Assembly (NCBI GenBank): GCA_021824565.1
Contig: JAKAKL010000122.1
Span: 1 to 64,000, forward strand
Length of the DNA: 64,000 nt
Direction: 5' to 3'
Source: Bacteroidota bacterium
GTDB lineage: Bacteria > Bacteroidota > Ignavibacteria > Ignavibacteriales > Ignavibacteriaceae
In this document: one piece after another, positions 54,979 through 64,000 of the stretch
Position numbering within the stretch: the first letter of the stretch is position 1
How the letters are laid out: each line of letters starts with the position of its first letter
Position numbers and translations under genes: made by a program
Notes under the pieces: model-generated
The model's database searches: none
Told to the model about the DNA's origin: nothing
The model's input: only the letters and a program-made list of their open reading frames with translations

Positions 54979-57873
54979 CTACTTCAAATAAATCATTTTT
55001 TTTGTTTCATCAAAACCGGGCGCGATAAGTCTGTAAAAATAAATCCCGCTTGAGAACTTACTTGCGCCGGGATAAAATCGAACCGAATACTTTCCCGCTT
55101 CTTTGTTTTCATTGACAAGATCGGCAACCTGATTTCCCAGCACATCGTAAACTTTTAAAGAAACATATCCGCTTTTTGCAAGCTGAAACTTTATTGTTGT
55201 TTCGGGATTAAACGGATTAGGATAATTCTGTGAAAGCTCATAAACATATGGAACTGCGGGTTTATCGTTTACGGCGGTAATTATGTCCTGATATTTTGTG
55301 CGGGCTTCGCCGACGGCAGTCCGCAAATCATTGAGGCTGTATCCTCCTGCCACCGCGAAGGCAACATCAATTGTATCATAAGCAGGAATATTAAACGGAC
55401 CTCCGGAAGTTACTTCGGAAATATCGCCCGGTCCGGCATTGGCTTTTCCAATTCCGCTTGACAGCGCCTGCCATTTTTCCGCGAATGAAAAGCCGTCATA
55501 AATCGAGAAACCGTTGTCGCCGCCGGGATTTAAAATTCCCCAATAGCCGTAATTGTTTGATGAGATCAAAGCAGTAGCCATCATTTTAGGCTGGCTGTTG
55601 TTTGCGTGGTAAGCGTAGCCAAGGTTTCCGGTATAATCGTAATAAGTGTAATCGCTGTCGCCGTTCACTAAATCCCAGTCGAAAAATAACCCGGTATATA
55701 AATTTGAGATTGCATTGGAGTTATTATTTACAATGCTGTATCGAAGGATTATATAATTATTGTCCGGCGTATTTACAAAGCTGTAAGAGCGAAGCCTTAC
55801 GGTAACTCCTAATTTAGTTGAGCCTGCGCCGTCGTCGTTAAAAACAGTTGTGCCTTCCTGGTAGCCAGAAGCAGTAAGAATAGAAAATGGCTGAAGAGGA
55901 ACGAAAGCAGTATCCTGATTTTGTCCCTGGTTATTGTCTCTTGCTTCATCAGAAATATTCGTTGCGGAAGTTCCGAGCATAAGCGCACCTTCAAAAGCCA
56001 GATTAGCTCCGCCATTGTATGTAATACCGTTCCCCTGGATATTGTTTGGATAATCATTAAAGACCAGCGCGCCTTTGCTCGTGATAGTTAATGCGAGATT
56101 ACCGGCAGACTGCGTTAGGTAAGACGGATTAACCTGCATATCGAAAAGCTGGAAGTCATTATACGTTCCTCCGCTGAAGTTAAGAATAAATTGCAGCATT
56201 CCGTCCATTGGCAATGTGTTTGAGAGTTTTATAGAAAACATTGCGGAATAATTATCTGTTGAATCAAGCGTGCCTAAATGCGTAATTGTATAGCTCCCAT
56301 TAACAACAGATGCATAAGGACAATTGCTTTGCAGCGATACGTTAATATTATCGACCGGTTTAAGATAATTTCTAAACATTACTCCAATGTTTATAGTTTC
56401 ACCGGGTTCAAAGATTCCATTGTTGTTGTCGCCCGCAGCGTTATCATAAAAGCTGATATTATCGGCGCGGACAGCTTGAGAATTTGTATCGGCTAAAGTT
56501 TTGTACGCATTAATTCTTCCGCCTCCAAGCTGATGGATGTAAGCGGGATTTTGCGCATCAATGTTATCTGCGTTTACTCTAATCTGCTGCGCTATTTGAA
56601 GCGGAGAATAATTTGGGAATCTCGAAAAGGCAAGCCCGGCAAGTCCCGCAACAAGCGGCGAAGCGAATGAAGTACCGTAACCTACATCATAATATGTATT
56701 AGGCTGCCAGGTCGAGGTAATCGCATCGCCAGGAGCTGCAACAGCAATGTTAGTCCCATAATTTGAATAGGAAGATTTTTGATCAGTTTGATTTGTAGCT
56801 GCAACAGAAACAACTCCTTTGTAAGAAGCCGGATAAAAGTATTCATTGTTTCCATCGTTACCGGCTGCCGCAACAATTAAAACTCCTTTTGAAATTGCGT
56901 AGTCAATTACTTCCTGTTCAGCATTTGAATATCCGCCTCCGCCCCAGCTGCAGTTGATAACTTTCGCGCCATGATCAACAGCGTATTTAATGCCGTCAAA
57001 TCCGAAAACAATTAATGGTTCGCCATTAGAAGTAATATCTCCTTCGGCTACTTTCACAGGCATAAGTTTGCAGTTGTATCCAATGCCTGCAACACCAATT
57101 TTGTTATTCGTAACAGCAGAAGCGACGCCAGCTACAAAAGTTCCATGATAAAAATGGGCTGGATCCGAAGAGTAGTCTTCGATAGGATTGTTATCAGGTG
57201 TTGCATTTCCAAATCCGTCTCCAGCGCCGCCGAAGTCCCAGCCGATAGAATCTCCGGGAAAATTTGTATCTGTCTGCCAGTTAGGATTGTGCCATATATT
57301 TCCGTATAAATCAGGATGAGACCAATCCACGCCGGTATCAACAATACCAATAATAATATTAGGACTGCCGGTTGAGATATTCCATGCATCGACTGCATCA
57401 ATCAATGCCAAATTATACTGCTGCGAGAACAAGGAATCATCCGGAGTTGAATTAACACTTACCGGAATATAAGCTGGCTTGCGTAAAAATCTCGGCTCTG
57501 CCCATTCAACGTCATTCATACTTTCAACTTTTGCCGCAACTGTTACCGGATCGGTGTTATCATCATATTTTATTGAATAGATTCGATTCAATCCTATATT
57601 GGTTCCATTACTTTTTTCTCCAAAGACTGATTGAGTGGAATAGAACTTATATTTTTTGAAAGCATTATTTAATTCCGAAGTGTAATCAGGACGCTTAAGC
57701 ATTCCTAAAGGCTGACCTTTGAACTTAACTATCAACGTATTTGATAGATAATAAACATTGCCGTGTTTGATGACTACGCCGCCGCTTTTTTTTTGCGTCA
57801 TTCCCAGGCTTATTATTATCATAACGAAGACAGAGAATATTTTATAAAAACTTTTTGAGTTTAATTTTTTCAT
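54979..57873 (-). CDS. Secreted S8 (subtilisin) protease with T9SS C-terminal sorting domain
   Basis: 964 aa. Signal-like N-terminus (FYKIFSVFVMIIISLGMTQ) and inhibitor-type propeptide (residues 30-130). The catalytic triad is complete: Asp in IVDTGVDWSHPDL, His in YHGTFVAGVAS, and Ser in GTSFASPLVAG. A beta-rich region (about 480-870) holds CARDB-like stretches. The last 90 residues (SQNYPNPFNPETTIKFQL ... SSGIYFYRLIA) are a type-A sorting domain, so the protease is exported by the type IX system and is probably bound to or released from the cell surface. Monocistronic. Confidence 0.95.
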   Translation of the reverse strand: MKKLNSKSFYKIFSVFVMIIISLGMTQKKSGGVVIKHGNVYYLSNTLIVKFKGQPLGMLKRPDYTSELNNAFKKYKFYSTQSVFGEKSNGTNIGLNRIYSIKYDDNTDPVTVAAKVESMNDVEWAEPRFLRKPAYIPVSVNSTPDDSLFSQQYNLALIDAVDAWNISTGSPNIIIGIVDTGVDWSHPDLYGNIWHNPNWQTDTNFPGDSIGWDFGGAGDGFGNATPDNNPIEDYSSDPAHFYHGTFVAGVASAVTNNKIGVAGIGYNCKLMPVKVAEGDITSNGEPLIVFGFDGIKYAVDHGAKVINCSWGGGGYSNAEQEVIDYAISKGVLIVAAAGNDGNNEYFYPASYKGVVSVAATNQTDQKSSYSNYGTNIAVAAPGDAITSTWQPNTYYDVGYGTSFASPLVAGLAGLAFSRFPNYSPLQIAQQIRVNADNIDAQNPAYIHQLGGGRINAYKTLADTNSQAVRADNISFYDNAAGDNNNGIFEPGETINIGVMFRNYLKPVDNINVSLQSNCPYASVVNGSYTITHLGTLDSTDNYSAMFSIKLSNTLPMDGMLQFILNFSGGTYNDFQLFDMQVNPSYLTQSAGNLALTITSKGALVFNDYPNNIQGNGITYNGGANLAFEGALMLGTSATNISDEARDNNQGQNQDTAFVPLQPFSILTASGYQEGTTVFNDDGAGSTKLGVTVRLRSYSFVNTPDNNYIILRYSIVNNNSNAISNLYTGLFFDWDLVNGDSDYTYYDYTGNLGYAYHANNSQPKMMATALISSNNYGYWGILNPGGDNGFSIYDGFSFAEKWQALSSGIGKANAGPGDISEVTSGGPFNIPAYDTIDVAFAVAGGYSLNDLRTAVGEARTKYQDIITAVNDKPAVPYVYELSQNYPNPFNPETTIKFQLAKSGYVSLKVYDVLGNQVADLVNENKEAGKYSVRFYPGASKFSSGIYFYRLIAPGFDETKKMIYLK

Positions 57874-58008
57874 ATGAAGCCAGAGACCCTTATAATAGTT
57901 GATAACTGCAAAACAATATTAATAAAACTTGAAATAATAACAACGGCTATTGTGATAGTAAGAAAGAAAATAAGACGCCGGGCACTCCATTTAAAGTTAT
58001 TTTTTAAT

Positions 58009-58047
58009 CGCTTAAACTTGAGCTTTATTCAGGCCCAAGTTTAAGCG
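58009..58047. repeat. Perfect inverted repeat upstream of the S8 protease gene
   Basis: CGCTTAAACTTG (58009-58020) and CAAGTTTAAGCG (58036-58047) form a perfect 12-bp stem around a 15-base loop. It shares its motif with the inverted repeat at the other end of the protease gene. It may end the beta-barrel gene transcript leftward or be a dispersed element. Confidence 0.75.
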
Positions 58048-58073
58048 CATATAGTTATAATGATTAGAATAAT

Positions 58074-58706
58074 TTAAAAAGTATATCCGGCAACTAAGGC
58101 AAAGACGCCGTTAGTAATAGTTAAGTTGTTGCCGGAATTGTCGATAGTATTTAATCCGAGAGTATAGCGGAGGGAGAAATCAAGCAAAGAACTGGCAATT
58201 TTAAATCCAACTCCACCGCCAAACGCAAGCCCCAAATCGAATCCTTTAGTTTGGTCTTTTATATCGGTTGTCAGAGTTTGGTTGCCTTGAGTGACGTCAT
58301 TGCTTGCAGCAATATTAAACGCAAAGGAAGGTCCGGCATAAATGTCCGGCAGAATATTTTCAGAGCCTGAAATCGGGATATAATATTTTACAAGGACAGG
58401 TATTTCAATATAGTTATATGTCCAAGTTTCATTTACGCCGCCGCCGGATCTTGTAGCTCCTTTCATTGTAAAAGCTAATTCCGGCTGTATAGCAAACATT
58501 TCATTCAGCGGATAATTTACAAATCCGCCTATGTACAACCCATTTTTAGAGCTTAAATTACTGCCAAGTGCAGAAGCGTCTTTCCCGTTTAGGGTAGAGA
58601 AATTCAGACCGACAGTAGCCCCGAACCTTAAGTCTGTCTGTGCGCTGGCAGTAACAGTTAATCCCATAAGAACAAAACAAAAACATGCGAGCATCGAGTT
58701 TTTCAT
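58074..58706 (-). CDS. Outer-membrane beta-barrel protein
   Basis: 210 aa with a signal peptide (MLACFCFVLMGLTVTASA) and a barrel of alternating strands typical of PorT/OmpX-like Bacteroidota proteins: RFGATVGLNFSTLNG at the mature start, IGGFVNYPLNEMFAIQPELAFTMKG, YNYIEIPVLVKYYIPISG, and the closing FALVAGYTF. Function unknown; single gene. Confidence 0.85.
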   Translation of the reverse strand: MKNSMLACFCFVLMGLTVTASAQTDLRFGATVGLNFSTLNGKDASALGSNLSSKNGLYIGGFVNYPLNEMFAIQPELAFTMKGATRSGGGVNETWTYNYIEIPVLVKYYIPISGSENILPDIYAGPSFAFNIAASNDVTQGNQTLTTDIKDQTKGFDLGLAFGGGVGFKIASSLLDFSLRYTLGLNTIDNSGNNLTITNGVFALVAGYTF

Positions 58707-58885
58707 AACTTACTCCTATAATTTTACATACAAAAATAATTTTGGGAATTCTGGGGTAATTAGAAAGCCAGAAGTGCACAATTTTTTCGCTTTGTTAGCG
58801 GCATCAAACAACCGGTTTTGGGGCTTCAAAATTTGAGTAAAATGTTTATCGTATTTATATATTAAAAGAAGATTAAAGAAATAAG

Positions 58886-58913
58886 AAGAAGCTGTTTCAT
58901 AAAACAGCTTCTT
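58886..58913 (-). terminator. Terminator hairpin after hemL
   Basis: 12-bp stem AAGAAGCTGTTT / AAACAGCTTCTT with a 4-base loop, just downstream of the leftward hemL gene; a modest T-rich run follows in the direction of transcription. Confidence 0.7.
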
Positions 58914-58935
58914 AAGAATATCGAGGAAATACTTT

Positions 58936-60231
58936 TTATTTTTTGTCTAAAATAGATAATGCCTCAAAGTTTGCTTTGATAGTTTTATCAAGATCATCTT
59001 TACTGTGAGCGGTTGAAACGAAAGCAGCTTCAAACTGAGCCGGTGCAAGGTATATTCCGCGAATCAGCATTTCATGAAAATATTTTCCATAGAGTTTTGT
59101 ATCGGATTTAACCGCATCTTTAAAACTATTGACTTTGCCTTCTGTAAAAAATAATGTCGACATTGAACCAACCCGGTTAAGCGCATAGTTTTTCTTCAGC
59201 GATTTGAAATTTTCTTTTATTCCTTTTTCAAGGTATAATGATTTTTCTTCAAGAAGATTATAAACCTCTGGATGATTTTTAATATGATTAAGCGCAGCAT
59301 ATCCTGCAGCCATTGCCAGCGGGTTTCCGCTTAAAGTTCCCGCTTGATAAATCGGTCCGCTGGGTGCTATCATTTCCATAATTTCTTTTTTGCCGCCGAA
59401 TGCACCTACCGGCAAGCCTCCCCCAATTATTTTTCCAAATGTTGTCAGATCGGGCGTAATTCCTAAAATTTCTTGAGCGCCGCCTTTTGCCACTCTAAAA
59501 CCGGTCATTACTTCATCGAATATCAGGACTATTTTTTCTTCGTCGCAAATTTGACGCAGCTCTTTTATGAATGCATCTGCTGCTTTAACCACGCCCATAT
59601 TGCCTGCGACCGGCTCTATAATAACAGCGGCAATTTCATTTTTGTTTTTACTGATTAAACTTTTTACTGAATCAATGTCGTTGTAATCGGCAAGCAAAGT
59701 ATCGGCGGCATTTCCTTTTGTAACGCCAGGGCTTGTCGGAATTCCTAAAGTTAATGCGCCCGAACCTGCCTTTATAAGAAAATAATCCGCATGACCGTGA
59801 TAGCACCCTTCAAACTTTATAAATTTTTCTTTGCCGGTATAGCCGCGCGCTGCCCGTACCGCGCTCATCGTTGCCTCTGTGCCGCTGTTTACCATCCTTA
59901 CCATTTCTACGGACGGAACAAGTTCAGAAATTAACTTTGCCATTTTTATTTCAAGTTCAGTAGGAGCGCCGAAGCTTGTTCCGTTTTCAATTACCTGAAT
60001 TAAAGCTTCTTTTATAAAAGAAGGATTATGCCCAAATAAATGAGGCCCCCAGCTTCCTATATATTCTATAAATTCATTTCCATCGACATCATATATTTTT
60101 GAGCCGTCACCTCTGTTAATAAATAATGGAATTCCTCCAACAGATTTAAAAGCTCTTACCGGTGAATTTACTCCGCACGGTATATATTTTATAGCTTCGT
60201 TATATAGAGCATCGCTTTTTAATGTTTTCAT
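58936..60231 (-). CDS. hemL: Glutamate-1-semialdehyde 2,1-aminomutase
   Basis: PLP enzyme making 5-aminolevulinate for haem from glutamate semialdehyde. 431 aa. PLP-lysine region FGKIIGGGLPVGAFGG, substrate-channel start YIPCGVNSPVRAFKSVGG, and MVNSGTEATMSAVRAARG are standard. It indicates the C5 (glutamate) route to tetrapyrroles. Monocistronic, ending with the hairpin just downstream. Confidence 0.97.
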   Translation of the reverse strand: MKTLKSDALYNEAIKYIPCGVNSPVRAFKSVGGIPLFINRGDGSKIYDVDGNEFIEYIGSWGPHLFGHNPSFIKEALIQVIENGTSFGAPTELEIKMAKLISELVPSVEMVRMVNSGTEATMSAVRAARGYTGKEKFIKFEGCYHGHADYFLIKAGSGALTLGIPTSPGVTKGNAADTLLADYNDIDSVKSLISKNKNEIAAVIIEPVAGNMGVVKAADAFIKELRQICDEEKIVLIFDEVMTGFRVAKGGAQEILGITPDLTTFGKIIGGGLPVGAFGGKKEIMEMIAPSGPIYQAGTLSGNPLAMAAGYAALNHIKNHPEVYNLLEEKSLYLEKGIKENFKSLKKNYALNRVGSMSTLFFTEGKVNSFKDAVKSDTKLYGKYFHEMLIRGIYLAPAQFEAAFVSTAHSKDDLDKTIKANFEALSILDKK

Positions 60232-60561
60232 TCTTCATATCCTATTTTCATTCAAAAAATTCGATGTGAAATTTAATAATAAAATCAATATGTGTTTAAT
60301 ACGATGAATAATTTTCAAATTTTTATTTCCTTTTTAAAGGCACTTTTGAAGCCGGTCGGAACAGGTAATAATTACTAATTGTCAGATCAAACGACAGATA
60401 ATTTTTTCCAGCCTTTGTAACATATCGATACGAAAAAAGATTTATAATCAAAATGAGGCTATTTTTGAACTCAAAATATTATAAATTACTTGGTATAAAT
60501 TATGTGCTTTGTTTTAGTTAGGTTTACCAATAATTTAGTACAGACACACTAATATTATATA
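60232..60561. promoter_or_regulatory. Divergent upstream region of hemL and the pilin-like genes
   Basis: 330 AT-rich bases without a gene, expected to hold promoters in both directions. A GG-N10-GC pair at 60339-60352 superficially resembles a sigma-54 promoter but the surrounding bases fit poorly, so I do not call it. Confidence 0.35.
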
Positions 60562-61056
60562 ATGAATACAGGTCAAGGTTTAATTACAATCGCGGCGATG
60601 ATGCTGCTTTCAATTTTGGTTTTAAGGATCAACAGCATGGCTTTAAATACCGGCAAGGCATTGTATGATTCTAAATTTGGGCTGCTTGCTACATCCATAG
60701 CTACCTCAATGATGGAAGAAATAAACAGCAAAGCGTTCGATGCAAATACAGACTCAGTTAGTGTAACCAGTTTGAGTCAATTGACTGCTCCCAACAAATT
60801 AGGTCCTGAAAGCGGCGAAGTATATCCAAACTACGATGATGTTGATGACTATAACGGTTATACAAGAACCGATTCGTCAATGCCATCAGCAGTATTTAAT
60901 GTTTCGTGCAAAGTAGTATATGTAAATGCTGCTTCACCCGACAGCCCATCGACATCTGCAACGTGGAATAAAAAAATTACGGTTACTGTTTCCAGTCCAT
61001 CTATGCAGGACACAGTTCGTTTATCGACAATTTTTAGTTATTGGTATTTTAGGTAA
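60562..61056 (+). CDS. Pilin/pseudopilin-like protein (first of three)
   Basis: 164 aa. N-terminal hydrophobic helix (GLITIAAMMLLSILVLRI) followed by a helical stalk (GLLATSIATSMMEEINSKAF) like minor pilins of the MshD/PilV kind; the rest is a beta-rich body. It lacks the canonical G-[FM]-T-L-[IVL]-E prepilin site and starts at GQGLITIAA, so processing is doubtful. Three bases from the next gene. Confidence 0.6.
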   Translation: MNTGQGLITIAAMMLLSILVLRINSMALNTGKALYDSKFGLLATSIATSMMEEINSKAFDANTDSVSVTSLSQLTAPNKLGPESGEVYPNYDDVDDYNGYTRTDSSMPSAVFNVSCKVVYVNAASPDSPSTSATWNKKITVTVSSPSMQDTVRLSTIFSYWYFR

Positions 61057-61059
61057 AGT

Positions 61060-61701
61060 ATGGGTTATGCAACGATATTAGATATTGTCGGTTCGGTTAT
61101 TACAGGTGGTATCCTGTTGCTAATTTTAGCGCGCACTAATGCTTCTGCAGTGCAGAATACATACAATAGCAATTCTGATTTAATTACTCAGGAGAATCTC
61201 GCCCAGGTAGTTTATGTGCTTGAGAATGATTTTAGGAAGATTGGTTTTATGGGAGATTACCTAAAAGCAGCACAACTTGATCCAACAAAAGCAATATTAT
61301 ATGCGGACACATCAAGTATAAGATTTCTCGCGGATACTCGAGATCACGGTGTAATGGATACTGTTTATTATTATTTGGGACCGACAAGCGAACAATCAAA
61401 TACACCAAACCCGAATGATAGATTATTATACAGGTCAGTTACATCCGTAAATGATTCGGATATCTCTTTCACTAGAAGCGGTAGCTTAGGCATAACACAA
61501 TTTTATTTGACATATTTTGATGATTTTGGAAACCAGCTCAGCACGCCGGTTTCTGCTCCAGGTGCGATTCATGAAATACAGATTACTCTGCAGGTGCAAA
61601 ACCTTGAAGGTTATAAAGGACAATATGATTCAACTACCCAATATGTTACTTCATACTGGAGACAAATTAGATTAGCAACAAGAAATTTAAGAGACAGATA
61701 G
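61060..61701 (+). CDS. PilW-like minor pilin-type protein (second of three)
   Basis: 213 aa, one N-terminal hydrophobic helix (ILDIVGSVITGGILLLIL) followed by the stalk ENLAQVVYVLENDFRKIGFMGDY, which resembles PilW/MshO minor pilins. Beta-rich C-terminus. No G-FTLIE site. Twelve bases from the next gene; the three genes are clearly co-transcribed. Confidence 0.6.
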   Translation: MGYATILDIVGSVITGGILLLILARTNASAVQNTYNSNSDLITQENLAQVVYVLENDFRKIGFMGDYLKAAQLDPTKAILYADTSSIRFLADTRDHGVMDTVYYYLGPTSEQSNTPNPNDRLLYRSVTSVNDSDISFTRSGSLGITQFYLTYFDDFGNQLSTPVSAPGAIHEIQITLQVQNLEGYKGQYDSTTQYVTSYWRQIRLATRNLRDR

Positions 61702-61713
61702 GAGGTTTAAGAC

Positions 61714-62949
61714 ATGGGCGGCAAAGCAATATTATATGTTGTAGTAGGTTTTGGAATAATTTTTACTTTGATGAGTTTTAAATTAGGACAAGTGTCTGCA
61801 ATAACAACAGGTAATTTTATAGGATATTATAATGTAACTAAAGCACATAACATTGCAGTAAGCGGAGCAAACATGGCTGCTAATGCCATCTTTCTTGATT
61901 CTACATGGACGTCAGGCTACAACAATTTAAGTTTTGATGGAGGCACAATAAATGTCAACGTTCAGACACTTGATCCAGTTAGGAACATAAGACAAATAAC
62001 ATCAACTGCAACCTACAACGATTCAGATTACGTTGTTAAGGTAACACTTCAGCCGAGCCAGTTTTCAAAGTTTGGCTATTACTCAGTTTATGAAAACGGA
62101 ATATACTTTGTTACAGGAGATACAGTTTGGGGACCCTTACATACACAGGATTATTTATACGTTTCAGGCAGTCCTGTGTTTAATGGAAAAGTTACTACTT
62201 TAAAAGGAATCAGTAAGTACAATCGAAGAGATAAACCAATTTTTAACGGCGGATACCAGCAAGGTGTTAGCTTAACAATTCCGCCTACAAGCACTTCTAC
62301 TTTGGAGACAAGTGCTAATAGCAACGGGCACACTTTTACGGGACATGATACAGTGTATTTAACATTTGCTAACGACAGTGTTAGATATAAGTATACATAC
62401 AATGGAACGCAGACAAGTGTGCTAACATCAAGTTTTGCACCGAATGGAACTATCTTTGCCGATAACGCTGTCTTAAGACTTCAGGGTACAGTTCAGGGAC
62501 AAGTTACTGTAGGTGCTAGTTCTAGCGGCTCAAGCGGGAAAGGCACAATTTATCTTGACGGAGATATTACTTACAAAACAGATCCACTTACAAATCCTAG
62601 TTCAACTGATCTATTGGGTATTGTCGCTCAAAACAATGTATACATTACACACAATACTGCCAACCAGGACGGAATTAATATTGATGCAGCAATCTTTGCT
62701 CAGAATGGTGGCTTTGGAGCGCAAGATTATGATACATGGGTTACCGGGAGCGGAGGGAATCCCGCCTATATTCATTTGCTTGGCGGAGTCACACAATATA
62801 CAAGATTACCTGTTGGTACTTTTGGCGGATGGTACGGGATGACGGGCTTTTATAAGGATTACCGGTACGACAATCGTTTTATGGCTGTTGCTCCACCAAA
62901 TTATCCTGCGACAGGCGGTTTTGAAATTATTTCCTGGTACGAACAATAA
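61714..62949 (+). CDS. PilX-like pilus-associated protein (third of three)
   Basis: 411 aa. AGGAGG ribosome site. N-terminal helix (AILYVVVGFGIIFTLMSFKL) then a stalk typical of PilX-type proteins (NVTKAHNIAVSGANMAANAIF), followed by a large beta-rich body (residues 90-411). No cleavage motif. Together with the two preceding genes it makes a minor-pilin-like set; pilB, pilC or pilD are not in the window, so the machine must be elsewhere. Confidence 0.6.
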   Translation: MGGKAILYVVVGFGIIFTLMSFKLGQVSAITTGNFIGYYNVTKAHNIAVSGANMAANAIFLDSTWTSGYNNLSFDGGTINVNVQTLDPVRNIRQITSTATYNDSDYVVKVTLQPSQFSKFGYYSVYENGIYFVTGDTVWGPLHTQDYLYVSGSPVFNGKVTTLKGISKYNRRDKPIFNGGYQQGVSLTIPPTSTSTLETSANSNGHTFTGHDTVYLTFANDSVRYKYTYNGTQTSVLTSSFAPNGTIFADNAVLRLQGTVQGQVTVGASSSGSSGKGTIYLDGDITYKTDPLTNPSSTDLLGIVAQNNVYITHNTANQDGINIDAAIFAQNGGFGAQDYDTWVTGSGGNPAYIHLLGGVTQYTRLPVGTFGGWYGMTGFYKDYRYDNRFMAVAPPNYPATGGFEIISWYEQ

Positions 62950-63019
62950 ATTTCCATTTATTGTTTGGGTATGCAAAATATAGGAAAGGAATTTTGCAAT
63001 TATAAAAATTTTTAAGGAA

Positions 63020-64000
63020 CTATCTAATTTTTATATGTAATTCTTTAAGCTGATTTTCATCAACGGTAGAAGGAGCGTCGTCCATTAGGGAAATGGCGCT
63101 TGCAGTTTTAGGAAACGCAATTACTTCCCGGATTGAATTTTCGCCGGCAAAAATCATAGCCATTCTATCAAAACCAAACGCGATTCCTCCATGCGGAGGC
63201 GCACCGAATTTAAAAGCGTTCATCAAGAATCCGAATTTATATTCTGCTTCATCGTCGGATATTCCGAGCGCTTTAAACATTTTTGCTTGAAGTACGGCAT
63301 CGTGAATTCTAATGCTTCCTCCCGCAATCTCGCTTCCGTTTAGGACAAGATCATATGCGCGGGCTTTCACTCTTGCAGGATCGGCTTGCATATATTGAAC
63401 ATCTTCCAACCGCGGCGATGTAAATGGATGATGCATTGCATAGAATCGCTTTGTTTGTTCGTCCCATTCAAATAGAGGGAAATCCGTAACCCATAAAAGT
63501 TTTGGTTCAGCATCAGGCTTTATTAGTTCAAGTCGCCGAGCCATTTCTAATCTAAGCTGACCCATCAAGGAGAGTGTTTTTAATTTTGCTCCGGTAAGTA
63601 TAAAAAGTAAATCTCCTGGCTTAGCTTTTAAGCTGGTGATAATATTTTTCTTTTCCTCATCGGATAAAAATTTTGCAATAGGCGCTTCAAGTTCAACGCC
63701 CGCAGCCAATTCTTTTACACGCATCCAGATAAGTCCGCCGGCGCCGAGTTTTTTAACAAAGTCGGTTAAAACATCAAGCTGGTTTCTTGTATACTCTCCG
63801 CAGCCCGGCGCAAGCAAGCCCGAAATAATGCCGTAGTTGTTTATGCTGTCTTTAAAAACTTTGAATTCGGTTTTTTCGAAGACGTGGTTGAGTGTTGTCA
63901 TTTCAAGATCAAATCGAAGATCTGGTTTGTCGCTGCCGTATTTTTCCATGGCTTCATCGAAAGTAAGCTTTGGGATCAGCGGCAAATCTTTGTTCCAAAT
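63020..64000 (-). CDS. aspS: Aspartyl-tRNA synthetase, C-terminal part (cut by the window edge)
   Basis: The frame runs on past the right edge, so the first half is missing; reading to the edge gives DLPLIPKLTFDEAMEKYGSDKPDLRFDLE, the bacterial AspRS core, with no true start here. The catalytic class II part shows FKFGAPPHGGIAFGFDRMAMIFAG and the ending DAPSTVDENQLKELHIKIR, with the bacterial GAD insertion (LLAPGCGEYTRNQLDVLTDF) before it. Charges tRNA-Asp (or Asn in bacteria lacking AsnRS). Confidence 0.95.
   Translation of the reverse strand: MWNKDLPLIPKLTFDEAMEKYGSDKPDLRFDLEMTTLNHVFEKTEFKVFKDSINNYGIISGLLAPGCGEYTRNQLDVLTDFVKKLGAGGLIWMRVKELAAGVELEAPIAKFLSDEEKKNIITSLKAKPGDLLFILTGAKLKTLSLMGQLRLEMARRLELIKPDAEPKLLWVTDFPLFEWDEQTKRFYAMHHPFTSPRLEDVQYMQADPARVKARAYDLVLNGSEIAGGSIRIHDAVLQAKMFKALGISDDEAEYKFGFLMNAFKFGAPPHGGIAFGFDRMAMIFAGENSIREVIAFPKTASAISLMDDAPSTVDENQLKELHIKIR

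Noticed and set aside
60339-60352. A GG-N10-GC pair resembling a sigma-54 promoter
   Set aside because: The surrounding bases do not fit TGGCAC-N5-TTGCW, and chance matches are common in AT-rich DNA.

Overview
The window is about 64 kb of AT-rich bacterial chromosome. It is densely coded, with genes running in both directions. I see no rRNA, tRNA or CRISPR array. Gene content points to the Bacteroidota/Ignavibacteriota neighbourhood: an S8 protease with a type-A T9SS C-terminal sorting domain, a lamin-tail protein with a SPNPFSPDNDG-type C-terminus, a TonB receptor with a DUF4249-like lipoprotein, a DUF3109 protein, and HslV with a CodW-like N-terminus. This is inferred from families; an Ignavibacteria-like genome is my best guess.

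Layout. 0.3-7.5 kb: proS, then a leftward RND efflux operon (adaptor, pump, TolC). 7.8-14.9 kb: rightward PP2C phosphatase, a carbamate kinase, and a TonB receptor/lipoprotein/PEGA-propeller operon. 14.9-22.1 kb: a leftward run of DUF3109, rpoN, an ICMT-like methyltransferase, hslV, hslU and a CHASE2 sigma-54 activator. 22.2-28.4 kb: SDR, lamin-tail protein, LOG protein, a MlaF-like ATPase, DUF2721 protein and aat. 28.4-34.6 kb: an accessory stretch with palindromic repeats, an XRE regulator, a 21-bp-period array with a helical/FN3-like protein, a toxin-antitoxin pair, a hydrolase, an orphan zinc-finger antitoxin and an M24 peptidase. 34.9-45.4 kb: a striking six-gene cassette holding three glutamate dehydrogenase-family genes, two ~1000-aa receiver/ATP-grasp proteins and a zinc-ribbon protein. 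45.6-49.3 kb: a LuxR-type regulator, a second 21-bp array with a second helical/FN3-like gene, and a probable type II restriction-modification pair. 49.5-53.8 kb: an ABC exporter, a 47-aa membrane protein, hemH and a DinB-fold protein. 53.8-60.2 kb: isoaspartyl peptidase, the S8 protease, a beta-barrel protein and hemL. 60.5-62.9 kb: three pilin-like genes. The right edge is the C-terminal part of aspS.

Two things stand out. First, the two paralogous ~204-aa helical/FN3-like proteins are each preceded by a long array of exactly 21-bp units. The arrays hold 21 and about 24 units, show no apparent indels in their well-conserved parts, alternate in a 42-bp two-part pattern, and differ in sequence between loci. 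Each locus also has a regulator gene beside it and a strong terminator after the gene. Second, the dehydrogenase cassette repeats a [GDH + pseudo-receiver/receiver/PPDK-type ATP-grasp] pair. The ATP-grasp proteins lack the phosphohistidine and PEP domains of true PEP synthase or PPDK, which suggests a regulatory or protein-phosphorylating role in carbon/nitrogen balance. Both readings are inferences from sequence alone.
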